Shown: one piece after another, positions 7,101 through 14,704 of the stretch
How positions within the stretch are numbered: the stretch's first letter is position 1
Layout: each line of letters opens with the position of its first letter
From: Streptomyces sp. NRRL F-5122
GTDB taxonomy: Bacteria; Actinomycetota; Actinomycetes; Streptomycetales; Streptomycetaceae
Direction of reading: 5' to 3'
DNA: 27,332 nt
NCBI RefSeq assembly: GCF_001507435.1
Contig: NZ_LMWH01000283.1
Location: 1 to 27,332, forward strand
Position numbers and translations under genes: made by a program
Notes under the pieces: generated by a model
Databases searched by the model: none
Told to the model about the DNA's origin: nothing
What the model saw: only the letters and a program-made list of their open reading frames with translations

Positions 7101-8843
7101 CTATTCGACGAGCTTTCCGTCCGTCGAGACGTCCTCCATCAGAGCCGCGATCTCGTCGGGGACAGGGCTGATGGGCTCGCGGGTGATGCCGTCGGTCGGG
7201 GACCAGACGAGGTTCACCTGCAGCGCGGGATCCATGTTGGGGTAGTCGCTGCGGTTGTGGCATCCGCGCGTCTCGCGCCGCTCGAGCGCCGCTTCCAGTG
7301 TGGCCCGCGCCGCCAGTGCCGACGACTTGAGGTCGAAGGCGTGGGCGAGGTCCTGGAAGCCCGCGATGTCCGGATGGACGCCGACGTTCTCCATGCGCTT
7401 GTCGATGGCATCCAGCTCCGCCAGCCCGGTGCGCAGCCCCTCCTCGTGGCGGACCACGCCCGCGTGCTCGGTCATGGTGTTGCGGATCGCACGCTGCAGA
7501 GCGCGCACGTTCTCAGGTCCGTCCGCGGCGAGCAGGGCGTCGACCTCCGCACGCGCCTCGGCCACCGCAGCGGCCGAGCGCGGCTGCGCGGTAAGGGACT
7601 CCGAGTAGGCAGCGGCCGCCTGTCCGGTGATGCGGCCGTACACCAGCAACTCGATGAGGCTGTTGCCGCCGAGCCGGTTGGCGCCGTGCAGGCCGCTGGA
7701 GGCCTCACCGATGGCGTACAGGCCGCGCACGTCGGTGCTGTGGTCCTCGGGGCGGACCCACACACCGCCCATCGAGTAGTGCGCGGTGGGCGCGACCTCG
7801 ATGGGATCCCGGGTGATGTCCAGCATCTGCAAGTCCAGCAGTGTCTGGTAGACGCGGGGAAGCCGGTTCATGATGGTCTGCCGGGGCAGGTGGGAGACGT
7901 CGAGCCACACCCCGCCGTTGGGCGTGCCGCGGCCCTCCTTGATCTCGGTGTAGGAGGCGAGGGCGACCCGGTCGCGGGTGGACAGCTCCATGCGTACGGG
8001 GTCGTAGCGGTTCATGTACCGCTCGCCGAGCGCGTTGCGCAGGATGCCGCCCTCGCCGCGGGCTGCCTCGCTCACCAGGGTCCCGGCCGCGTTCTCCGGC
8101 TCGATGATGCCGGAGGGGTGGAACTGGACGAGTTCCGGGTCGCGCAGCCGGGCTCCGGCCTCCGCGGCCAGCCGGAAGGAGTCGCCGGTGTTCTCGTCGC
8201 GCCGTGAGGAGGTGCGCCGCCAGATCCGGGTGTGGCCGCCGGCCGCGAGGATGACGGCGTCCGCGTGTACGAGGTAGCGCCTTCCGTCGGCAAGGCCGAA
8301 GCCGTAGGCGCCGAAGACGGCGCCGTCGTGGACCAGGAGACGGGTGATGTAGACGTTGTCGAGCACCGGTATGTCCAGCTGGTTCGCGCGCCGGATGAGC
8401 GTGCGCTGGATCTCCAGGCCCGTGTAGTCGCCCGCGAAGGCGGTGCGGCGGAACTTGTGGGCGCCGAAGAAGCGCTGGGAGATCCGGCCGTCCTCCTCCC
8501 GGGCGAAGGCCATGCCGTAGCGCTCCAGGTCGTCGATGCCGAGGGCGGCTCCCCGGGTGACGATCTCGGCGGTGCGGGGGTCGCCGAGGAGGTAGCTCTC
8601 CTTGAGGGTGTCGGCGGCGTGCTGCTGCCAGGTGTCCTCGGGGTCCATCGTGGCCAGGGCCGCATTGATCCCGCCGGCGGCGAGAGAGGTGTGGGTGTCT
8701 TCCTTGGGGCGCTTGCCGACGGCGAGGACATCGACGCCGGACTCGGCCAGCTCGATGGCCGCGCGCAGGCCCGCTCCGCCGGTGCCGATCACCAGCACTG
8801 TGGTGGAAAGACGTTGTTCGGTGGCAACCACGATTGCTCCCAT
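7101..8843 (-). CDS. fumarate reductase/succinate dehydrogenase-type flavoprotein
   Basis: About 580 residues, close to the length of SdhA/FrdA/NadB-family FAD enzymes. The dinucleotide motif GTGGAG is at residues 20-25. THTSLAAGGINAAL (50-63) aligns His51 with the histidine that binds FAD covalently in SdhA. FHPSGI, the RGEGG loop with the proton-shuttle arginine, HYSMGGV, NSLIELLVYGR and the C-terminal CHNRSDYP motif are all present. The protein therefore looks catalytically complete. No membrane anchor or SdhB gene is nearby; instead a 7Fe ferredoxin is divergently transcribed, suggesting a soluble ferredoxin-linked oxidoreductase (inference). ATG at 8843 is given, but GTG at 8831 has the better ribosome site (GGGAG, five bases away). 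Confidence 0.88.
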   Translation of the reverse strand: MGAIVVATEQRLSTTVLVIGTGGAGLRAAIELAESGVDVLAVGKRPKEDTHTSLAAGGINAALATMDPEDTWQQHAADTLKESYLLGDPRTAEIVTRGAALGIDDLERYGMAFAREEDGRISQRFFGAHKFRRTAFAGDYTGLEIQRTLIRRANQLDIPVLDNVYITRLLVHDGAVFGAYGFGLADGRRYLVHADAVILAAGGHTRIWRRTSSRRDENTGDSFRLAAEAGARLRDPELVQFHPSGIIEPENAAGTLVSEAARGEGGILRNALGERYMNRYDPVRMELSTRDRVALASYTEIKEGRGTPNGGVWLDVSHLPRQTIMNRLPRVYQTLLDLQMLDITRDPIEVAPTAHYSMGGVWVRPEDHSTDVRGLYAIGEASSGLHGANRLGGNSLIELLVYGRITGQAAAAYSESLTAQPRSAAAVAEARAEVDALLAADGPENVRALQRAIRNTMTEHAGVVRHEEGLRTGLAELDAIDKRMENVGVHPDIAGFQDLAHAFDLKSSALAARATLEAALERRETRGCHNRSDYPNMDPALQVNLVWSPTDGITREPISPVPDEIAALMEDVSTDGKLVE

Positions 8844-8866
8844 CGCTCGGGGTGGTCGCCTGCTAC

Positions 8867-8893
8867 GACCAGGTGGAGTGACGGTTTGTGACA
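8867..8893 (-). promoter_or_regulatory. ECF41-type promoter (flavoprotein)
   Basis: On the minus strand TGTCACA (8893-8887), 16 bases, GGTC (8870-8867). The -10 is only 23 bases from the ATG at 8843, which favours the GTG start at 8831. It is back to back with the ferredoxin promoter at 8924. Confidence 0.82.
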
Positions 8894-8923
8894 CCGCCGC
8901 CCCGGCCCGGGCCCGCCTGTCGG

Positions 8924-8950
8924 TGTCACATCCCGGCGGTCGGGCCGGTC
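8924..8950 (+). promoter_or_regulatory. ECF41-type promoter (ferredoxin)
   Basis: TGTCACA (8924-8930), 16 bases, GGTC (8947-8950), 73 bases before the ATG at 9024. The two -35 boxes of this divergent pair are 30 bases apart, so one region drives flavoprotein and ferredoxin together. Confidence 0.82.
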
Positions 8951-9023
8951 ATACCGCATGCCGGCCGGGCGCACGAAGGCCGTGCGACCCGCAAGGCCGG
9001 CCGGCGAAGGGGAGGTGGGGACG

Positions 9024-9407
9024 ATGACCTACGTCATCGCGGAGCCGTGTGTCGACGTCAAGGACCGGGCGTGTGTGATCGAGTGCCCGGTCGACTGCAT
9101 CTACGAGGGCGAGCGGACGCTGTACATCAATCCCTGGGAGTGCGTCGACTGCCACGCCTGCGAGCCGGTCTGCCCGGTCGAGGCCGTCATTCACGAGGAC
9201 GACCTGCCGGCACAGTGGGCGCAGTACCGGTCCGTGAACGCCGAGTACTTCCGCGACGCGCCGGGGGAGAGCACCGGTCGGGCCGCGCGGGCCGACCATG
9301 CGGTGGTCGCGGCCCTGCCCCCGCAGCACGGGGTCAAGAGCGACCTGTCCGGATTCGCCGCCCGCAAGGAGGAGACCGTCGACGCCGACCTGTGGTTCCC
9401 GTGGTGA
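9024..9407 (+). CDS. fdxA: 7Fe ferredoxin (FdxA type)
   Basis: A 127-residue ferredoxin whose N-terminal half matches actinobacterial FdxA. Cysteines 9, 17 and 50 are placed to bind a [3Fe-4S] cluster, and cysteines 21, 40, 43 and 46 a [4Fe-4S] cluster, as in Azotobacter-type 7Fe ferredoxins; Cys25 is the extra conserved cysteine. The last 50 residues form a longer, polar tail than the minimal fold needs. It acts as a soluble one-electron carrier. The ATG at 9024 has GGGGAGG about nine bases upstream. It is divergent from the flavoprotein under paired ECF41-type promoters, which suggests the two are redox partners (inference). Confidence 0.9.
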   Translation: MTYVIAEPCVDVKDRACVIECPVDCIYEGERTLYINPWECVDCHACEPVCPVEAVIHEDDLPAQWAQYRSVNAEYFRDAPGESTGRAARADHAVVAALPPQHGVKSDLSGFAARKEETVDADLWFPW

Positions 9408-9496
9408 ACCGCCCTGGCCGGTGCGGCGGGCCGGGCCCGGGGCGTGCGGCGGACCGGCGGGTCAGACACCAGGGGACGGCGAGCAGGGGGGGGCGG

Positions 9497-10393
9497 TCAG
9501 GCCCCCAGGGACAGGACGTAGGGGTTCAGCTTGACCGGGTTCATCACCCACATGATGCGCTCGATGCCGGCCTCGGACGCGTCCACACACAAAAGGGCCA
9601 CCGGGGCGTGGTCCCGTGCGACGAGCACGGCGGGCCGGCCGTTGGCCTCGACGAACCGGGTCTCGGCATCGGGCCAGAACCGCGGGGCGAAGGCAGCCAG
9701 GTAACGCGAGACGTGATCGCGGCCGATGACGGGGATCCTGGACGCGCCGCGGATGCCGCCACCGTCCGAATAGCTGACGACGTCCGAGGTCAGCAGGTCC
9801 TCCAGGGTGGAGAGATCTCCCGTGCGCGCGGCGGAGAGGAAGCCTTCGAGCAGACGCCGGTGGGCCGCGGGGCTGACGCGCTCCTTGCGCTTGGCACCCA
9901 GGTGCTTGCGCGCCCGGCTGACCAGCTGTCGAGCGTTCGCGTCGCTGGTCTCCAGGATGTCGGCGACCCGCTGGTAGGGGTAGTCGAACGCCTCCCGCAG
10001 CACGTAGGCGGCGCGTTCGATCGGGTTGAGCTTCTCCATCAGCAACAGCACCGCCAGCTCGACTGCCTCGGCGCGTTCCGCCCCCAGGTGCGGGTCCTGG
10101 GTGGTGTCGACCGGTTCGGGGAGCCAAGGCCCGACGTAGGACTCCCGGCGTACCCGCGCGGACTGGGCCAGGTTGATCGCGAGCCGGGTGGTGACCGTGG
10201 TCAGGAAAGCGGCTGGTTCGTGGATCTGCGCGCGGTCGGTGTTCTGCCATCGCAGCCAGGCGTCCTGGACGATGTCCTCGGCCTCGACGGCACTGCCGAG
10301 GATGCGGTACGCGATGCCGAACAACCGGGGTCTGGCCGAGAGGAAGTTGTCGAGACCGTGGTCGAACGCGTCGGGGTGGGCGCCAGCGCGCAT
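9497..10393 (-). CDS. ECF41 (SigJ-family) RNA polymerase sigma factor, second copy
   Basis: A 298-residue ECF41 sigma factor closely related to the one at 5058-5990. Region 2 is at about residues 20-86, the linker GPWLPEPVDT at 88-97, and region 4 at about 110-165 with the helix-turn-helix YQRVADILETSDANARQLVSRARKHL. The SnoaL-like tail keeps SDGGG (209-213) and NPVKL (285-289), nearer the canonical DGGGK and NPDKL than in the first copy. The ATG at 10393 has AAGGGA upstream. I found no ECF41-type promoter ahead of it, so it may be expressed constitutively or by another factor, which could make it the entry point of the cascade (inference). Confidence 0.92.
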   Translation of the reverse strand: MRAGAHPDAFDHGLDNFLSARPRLFGIAYRILGSAVEAEDIVQDAWLRWQNTDRAQIHEPAAFLTTVTTRLAINLAQSARVRRESYVGPWLPEPVDTTQDPHLGAERAEAVELAVLLLMEKLNPIERAAYVLREAFDYPYQRVADILETSDANARQLVSRARKHLGAKRKERVSPAAHRRLLEGFLSAARTGDLSTLEDLLTSDVVSYSDGGGIRGASRIPVIGRDHVSRYLAAFAPRFWPDAETRFVEANGRPAVLVARDHAPVALLCVDASEAGIERIMWVMNPVKLNPYVLSLGA

Positions 10394-10610
10394 GGGTCGT
10401 CCCTTCTGGCTTTGCGCCCTACATGCTACGCGCGAAGGGGAAAGGTACGCGCTGCGGGCCGCATCCGCTCACGCTATCTCTTTCGCGATCCCCGGTCACA
10501 CGGTGGCAATCGTCGCGCCCGATCCGCCAGATTTGCCCCCGGACAGCTGCCCGCCCCATGCTCCGGAAGACCGCGGTCGACGGGTGACAGGACTATGTGA
10601 GGAGGCCGCT

Positions 10611-10637
10611 TGTCACACCTGCGCTCAGTCCCCGGTC
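10611..10637 (+). promoter_or_regulatory. ECF41-type promoter (cupin operon)
   Basis: TGTCACA (10611-10617), 16 bases, GGTC (10634-10637), 43 bases before the GTG start at 10681. It argues against longer in-frame starts at 10597 or 10642 for the cupin gene, since those would lie upstream of, or at, the start of the transcript. Confidence 0.82.
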
Positions 10638-10680
10638 ACCAGTGACGAACGATGTTCACGCCTACGGAAGGTGCAACACA

Positions 10681-11157
10681 GTGTCGGACAACACGACAGC
10701 ACACGACCATTCCGCCCACGGCCACCACGGCCACCACGGGCACGGCGACCACGAGGGGACCGCCGGCTGGATGACGGCGGCGAAGGTGCTCCAGGACGCC
10801 GCACCGATCACCGTCCCAGAGGGGGCGTCGGCGATGACCATTCTCGTCGAGTGGGAGCCGGGCGACCCGGGTACGCCCCCGCACCGGCACTCCGGCCCCG
10901 CCTTCGGCTACGTCGTCGAAGGCGCGGTCCGTTTCGAGCTCGAGGGCGAGCCCGAGCGCGTGGTGGAGGCGGGCGACACCTTCTGGGAGCCCGGCGGAGA
11001 CGCCATCCACTACCAGGACGGCAACGCGCTTTCCGACGCGCGGACCCGGTTCGTGGTGACCATGATGTGTGCTCCGGGCAAGCCCATGCTGGAACTGGTC
11101 GACGAGAAGGAACTGGCGGAGCGCGCCCACCTGCGGGCACCGCGCCCCAGCGCCTGA
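10681..11157 (+). CDS. cupin domain protein with His-rich N-terminus
   Basis: The 158-residue protein is a single-domain cupin. Motif 1 is at about residues 64-86 (PPHRHSGPAFGYVVEG), motif 2 at 98-115 (GDTFWEPGGDAIHY), with metal ligands His68, His70 and His110 visible. Residues 8-24 form a histidine-rich run (8 His in 17), likely to bind extra metal ions. Cupins of this size may be dioxygenases, isomerases or sensors; no substrate can be assigned. GTG at 10681 is chosen because the promoter at 10611-10637 places longer starts outside the transcript; GGAAGG lies ten bases upstream. DUF5134 follows after 18 bases. Confidence 0.8.
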   Translation: MSDNTTAHDHSAHGHHGHHGHGDHEGTAGWMTAAKVLQDAAPITVPEGASAMTILVEWEPGDPGTPPHRHSGPAFGYVVEGAVRFELEGEPERVVEAGDTFWEPGGDAIHYQDGNALSDARTRFVVTMMCAPGKPMLELVDEKELAERAHLRAPRPSA

Positions 11158-11175
11158 CCGGGCACGGGACCCGGC

Positions 11176-11796
11176 ATGAGCACGCCCGTCGTCCTGGTCC
11201 ACGGCCTGCTGACGCTGCTGTTTGTGGCGGTGCTCCTGCATGGGCCGGCACGGGGCATCGGGTCCCCTGGGACCGGGTTCCGTGTCCGGGTGGACCGGCT
11301 GCTGGCCGCCGCCATGGCCGTGTCCATGGCGGCGATGCCGTGGATCGACGTCCGCGCGGGGCCCGCTACCGTCGCCGGCGGTGTCTTCACCGCCGGCGCG
11401 GTGTGGTTTCTCCTGCCTGTCGGCCGCCGGGAGGCCGGGAGGAGGGCGGCGATGACCCACCGGCTGCCGCACGCGGCCGGTATGGCCGCGATGGCCTGGA
11501 TGCTGCGCGTGCCGCACACCGGGACCGGCCCGGCGCACGCACACCTCGGGTCGGCTGCGCACTCCACCGGGCCCGGCGCTCTGGGCGCTGGTGTCCCCCT
11601 CGGCGGCTCCGTGATCACGCTGTCGCTGGCGTCCTGTCTGCTGGCGTATGCGCTGTGGTCGCTGACCCGCCCCATGCCCTCGCTGCGCTCGGCTGTGAGC
11701 GCGGCGCGCCGGGCCGCGGCGGCGACGCCGTCACGGCACGTGGGTGAAGGGGCGATGGCGCTCGGGACGGCCGTGATGCTGGTCCTGCCCCACTGA
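11176..11796 (+). CDS. DUF5134-like integral membrane protein
   Basis: A 206-residue hydrophobic protein with about five predicted membrane segments: near residues 5-22, 43-58, 64-80, 95-110 and 143-165, with another weak one at the C-terminus. The pattern of small residues and histidines between segments (HRLPHAAGMAAMAWML, then a loop rich in His and Gly) resembles actinobacterial DUF5134 proteins of unknown function. It lies 18 bases after the cupin gene with no promoter of its own, so it is probably co-transcribed. Both proteins are His-rich, which could point to a shared metal link (inference). Family assignment is from overall resemblance and is moderately certain. Confidence 0.7.
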   Translation: MSTPVVLVHGLLTLLFVAVLLHGPARGIGSPGTGFRVRVDRLLAAAMAVSMAAMPWIDVRAGPATVAGGVFTAGAVWFLLPVGRREAGRRAAMTHRLPHAAGMAAMAWMLRVPHTGTGPAHAHLGSAAHSTGPGALGAGVPLGGSVITLSLASCLLAYALWSLTRPMPSLRSAVSAARRAAAATPSRHVGEGAMALGTAVMLVLPH

Positions 11797-11837
11797 ACGC
11801 GGGGACGAAAAAACGGACACGCGCCCGGCACGGCGAA

Positions 11838-11886
11838 GGCGCGGTGGCCTGCGGTCATGCACTGAGTGACCGCGGACCACCGCGCC
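11838..11886. terminator. bidirectional terminator between DUF5134 and LuxC-like genes
   Basis: An imperfect hairpin lies between convergent genes. The outer stem is 10 bp (11838-11847 with 11877-11886), followed by a 3x3 internal loop, an inner 7-bp stem (GCGGTCA/TGACCGC) and a 9-base loop. A run of six A at 11810-11815 lies just upstream on the plus strand, serving as a U-tract for minus-strand transcripts. Confidence 0.6.
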
Positions 11887-11968
11887 GGACGGTCGGAGCG
11901 ACGGTCGTCGCCCTACCGAGGGGCGGGCGCCGCTCACGGTAGGCCGGCGCCGAGGAGGCGAGTGCCGT

Positions 11969-13363
11969 TCAGGACGGGCCCTGGTACACCGCCTTGCTCC
12001 GCATCAGGAAGTCGGAGAGATAGCTGTCGTGGGGGACGCCCGGCGACATCCAGTGGGTCGGCTGATCGCCGAAGTACACGTTGGCGATGCTGGGCTCCGC
12101 GACCAGGGCCTCCCACAGGTCCCGGTCGCGGGTCAGTGCCGACAGCACCAGCGTGTCGCGCAGCGGCGCCATGCCCTCCGCGCGGGTCCAGGGGGAGATC
12201 CACACGCAGGGGAAGGGCAGTTCGGTGCGCAGTTGAGGGGCGCGGGCGCTCGCGGTCTGGTGCACGGCGGGGCGCAGCACGGCGCTGCCGTCTCCGAGGT
12301 CGTCGGCGATCCCGTCGCCGCCGAGCCAGGCGTGCGTCCCGGCCGCCACCCTTTTCAGATACGCGCTGAGGGCTCGCGCCCGCTCTTTCGGGCACACCGG
12401 CAGACGGGCCCTCTCGTCTTGCGGGGGAAGGCTGGGCAGGACGGCCAGCCGTGCCGCGAGGGCTTCGGCGAGCGGGGCCGGGTCGCCCTCGACGAGGATG
12501 GCGGTGGCGTTGATGCACGCGGTGCCGCTCTCGCCGGCGACGGACGCGACGAGGGCGTCCAGGTGGTCACGCCAGTCGGTGTCCGCGGTGATGAGGATCT
12601 TCGACCGTCCCGGCCCCTGCGGCAGGATCCTCGCGTCGTGCGCGTACTTGGTCACCACATCGTCGCCGCCGTAGACCACGGCCCGGTCCGCGCCGTGGAC
12701 GAGCGTGTCGGCGGTCGCGTGGTCGGTGGGCAGCAGCATGAGCTGGTCGTCCCGGATTCCCGCTTGACGCAGTGCCGCGACGAGCCGGTAGGGGGTAAAG
12801 GGCTCGCGCCGGGACGGGCGCACGGCGACGCGGTACCCCAGCGCCAGTGCCTCCAGCCAGACACGGTGTACGCCGGGATGGTTGCCGGACGCGTTAACGG
12901 CGAACACGTCACCCTGCCGCGCCCACACCGTGTGCGTCTCATGCAGGACGGCGTCGCTGAGGTCGCGGGCGGCGCCGCGCGGCCTTCCACGGTCGGCTGA
13001 CGAGGCGGCGTGCCGAACGAAGTGCGCCGTGCCCCGGGTCGCGGCGCGCAACACGGTGAGCGGTGTGCCCGAGGTCCGGCTGACGTGACGTTCGTATTCC
13101 CGGACGCTCAAGCCCCCCAAGGTGCCCGCGGCGAAGGCCTCCCCGGCGGTGGCGAACACGGTCTCCAGGTCGGCCACGGCGATCGGCGGCGCTTGGCGCA
13201 GGGCGCCGATCGCCCGAGCCACGTACAGCGGGGGAACCAGACTCAGCCGCGCGATCGGTGTACCGGCTACGTCGGTCACCGTGCTCGGCACACGTGTGCG
13301 GTAAGTACCCCCCGGGCCCAGGGCGTCGAGGTGCAGCGGCTCGGTGGTCGGTACGGGGGCCAT
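11969..13363 (-). CDS. LuxC-like acyl-CoA/acyl reductase
   Basis: The 464-residue protein resembles LuxC (fatty acyl-CoA reductase) and the EhpG-type reductases of phenazine tailoring, which reduce an activated acyl group to an aldehyde with NADPH. ASGNHP at residues 158-163 lies in the expected cofactor region, and Cys283 in SGTACINATA is the likely thioester nucleophile. Its ATG overlaps the stop of the LuxE-like gene (TGATG at 13365-13361), which implies translational coupling and joint function. No luciferase or LuxD gene is present, so light production is not implied. The pair probably converts a carboxylic acid to an aldehyde; the acid is unknown. Confidence 0.82.
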   Translation of the reverse strand: MAPVPTTEPLHLDALGPGGTYRTRVPSTVTDVAGTPIARLSLVPPLYVARAIGALRQAPPIAVADLETVFATAGEAFAAGTLGGLSVREYERHVSRTSGTPLTVLRAATRGTAHFVRHAASSADRGRPRGAARDLSDAVLHETHTVWARQGDVFAVNASGNHPGVHRVWLEALALGYRVAVRPSRREPFTPYRLVAALRQAGIRDDQLMLLPTDHATADTLVHGADRAVVYGGDDVVTKYAHDARILPQGPGRSKILITADTDWRDHLDALVASVAGESGTACINATAILVEGDPAPLAEALAARLAVLPSLPPQDERARLPVCPKERARALSAYLKRVAAGTHAWLGGDGIADDLGDGSAVLRPAVHQTASARAPQLRTELPFPCVWISPWTRAEGMAPLRDTLVLSALTRDRDLWEALVAEPSIANVYFGDQPTHWMSPGVPHDSYLSDFLMRSKAVYQGPS

Positions 13364-14463
13364 CAGTAGACCCCCTCGATGACCGTCTCACCCTCGACCG
13401 CAGGAACCGGCGCCACGTCGGCGACGGCGTCCCCGGCGTGGCCGTCAGCCGCGCGGACCCGCAACGCGGTGTCCCGCTCCCTGTTGTTGGGGATCAGCAT
13501 GGACTTGCTGACGTGGCTCACCACCACCTGGCCCCGCTCGCCCTCCGCCACCTGTTGCCCGGTGTCGGGATCCACGACGCTCAGGAAGACGTACGGTGAG
13601 ACGGGGTCGAACACACACGGCTCCGACACCGTGAGACCGACCCGCTCCAAAAGCGCGGTGAGCATCATGGTGTTGCCGTACATGCCAATCAGTGGCACGT
13701 CGGGAAACACCTCGGTCCGCAACAGGTCCCGGGTGTCGGGATCCATGTGGGTGCCGCCCCAGATGATCGCCTGGACTTTGCCGTTGATGACCTCCACGAG
13801 GTCGCTGTCCCGGGCGAAGCGCTCCAGCATCGGGGTGGTGGCGGCTATGACACCGATGTCCTGGCCGAGCAGGATGCGCCGGCACTGGTCCACCAGATGG
13901 TCGGTATAGGCGTCGACCTCGTCGCGACGGCCCGCGGCGACGAGCTTCTTGACCCAGCGGGGATCCATGTCGACCCCCAGCCCGGGGCTGCCGAGACTTG
14001 CCGCGGCCCGTTGCAGCACATCGCCCACGAGGTGCGGGCCGGTCGGCGCCACGGTCAGCCACAGCGCGCCGACCGGCAGTGCGTGGTCCCGGAGCCGACG
14101 GGTCACCTGCTCGCTGCCGTGCCGTGCCCAGCCGTCCATCTGCACGACCCGCTTGGGTGCCCCGGTTGTGCCGCCGCTCTCGAACACGTGCAGCGGCCGG
14201 GCCTGCGGACCGTAGCCGCGGGGGACGAGATCGGACACCTGCACATCGCGCAGCTCGTCCGTCAGATCGGGAAAGAGCGCCAGGTCCGCCACGCCCTTGA
14301 CGTCGTGGCGGGGGTCGAAACCGAGCCGGTCGACCCGTTCCAGCCAGTACCGGGACCCCGTCTCGGGAGTGAAGTGCCACTGCATGGCCGCCCTGACGTA
14401 GTCGTCGGGGTCCACCCCGTCGAAGGGGCCGGCGTCCAGAACGGTGAATGAGCCGATCGGCAT
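13363..14463 (-). CDS. LuxE/EhpF-like acyl-adenylating enzyme
   Basis: A 366-residue member of the LuxE/EhpF family, adenylate-forming enzymes that activate a carboxylic acid with ATP and pass it to a partner reductase. The AMP-binding P-loop ESGGTTGAPKR is at residues 95-105, MYGNT at 261-265 supplies the A5-type motif, and NNRERD near 326-331 resembles the family's C-terminal hinge. Streptomyces homologues are often named phenazine antibiotic biosynthesis protein, but no phenazine core genes occur here. The ATG at 14463 has AAAGGCGG upstream; a longer open frame to 14787 is rejected because the ECF41-type promoter at 14555-14581 lies inside it. First gene of the operon with the LuxC-like reductase. 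Confidence 0.84.
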   Translation of the reverse strand: MPIGSFTVLDAGPFDGVDPDDYVRAAMQWHFTPETGSRYWLERVDRLGFDPRHDVKGVADLALFPDLTDELRDVQVSDLVPRGYGPQARPLHVFESGGTTGAPKRVVQMDGWARHGSEQVTRRLRDHALPVGALWLTVAPTGPHLVGDVLQRAAASLGSPGLGVDMDPRWVKKLVAAGRRDEVDAYTDHLVDQCRRILLGQDIGVIAATTPMLERFARDSDLVEVINGKVQAIIWGGTHMDPDTRDLLRTEVFPDVPLIGMYGNTMMLTALLERVGLTVSEPCVFDPVSPYVFLSVVDPDTGQQVAEGERGQVVVSHVSKSMLIPNNRERDTALRVRAADGHAGDAVADVAPVPAVEGETVIEGVY

Positions 14464-14554
14464 GGAACCGCCTTTCTCGAAGTCGTTGAGGGCGGACGTG
14501 TGAGGGCCGCGCGTCCCGGGCGGTCCCGCGGGCCCGACCCGCTCTCGCACAGGA

Positions 14555-14581
14555 GACCGAGGGGTGCAGGCGTATGTGACA
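14555..14581 (-). promoter_or_regulatory. ECF41-type promoter (LuxE/LuxC-like operon)
   Basis: On the minus strand TGTCACA (14581-14575), 16 bases, GGTC (14558-14555), 91 bases before the ATG at 14463. It is divergent from a second site at 14620. Confidence 0.8.
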
Positions 14582-14619
14582 GCCCGCGGAAAGGCGGCAG
14601 CGCCCCCGGCGCCGGCACA

Positions 14620-14646
14620 CGTCACAACGGCCGGTGTCTCCCGGTC
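14620..14646 (+). promoter_or_regulatory. ECF41-type promoter variant (GNAT gene)
   Basis: CGTCACA (14620-14626), 16 bases, GGTC (14643-14646), 58 bases before the ATG at 14705. The -35 has C in place of the first T, as at 2519-2525. Confidence 0.65.
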
Positions 14647-14704
14647 TGATGACTGGGCCGAAGCCGACCGGCGGTGTGCCGAGGGCGAGGGACGGGAGAG
14701 GGTC

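Noticed and set aside
10494..10589. GGTCACA at 10494 and minus-strand TGTCACC at 10589 upstream of the sigma gene at 10393
   Set aside because: Neither has GGTC or CGTC at 16-17 bases, so no self-promoter is called for this sigma gene.
10681..10755. Short tandem repeat (ccacggccaccacggccaccacgg-like)
   Set aside because: It is the codon repeat of the His/Gly-rich segment of the cupin, not a separate repeat element.
11969..14463. A bioluminescence (lux) operon
   Set aside because: Only LuxC-like and LuxE-like genes occur; luciferase subunits LuxA/LuxB and the thioesterase LuxD are absent, and the pair resembles phenazine-tailoring enzymes more.
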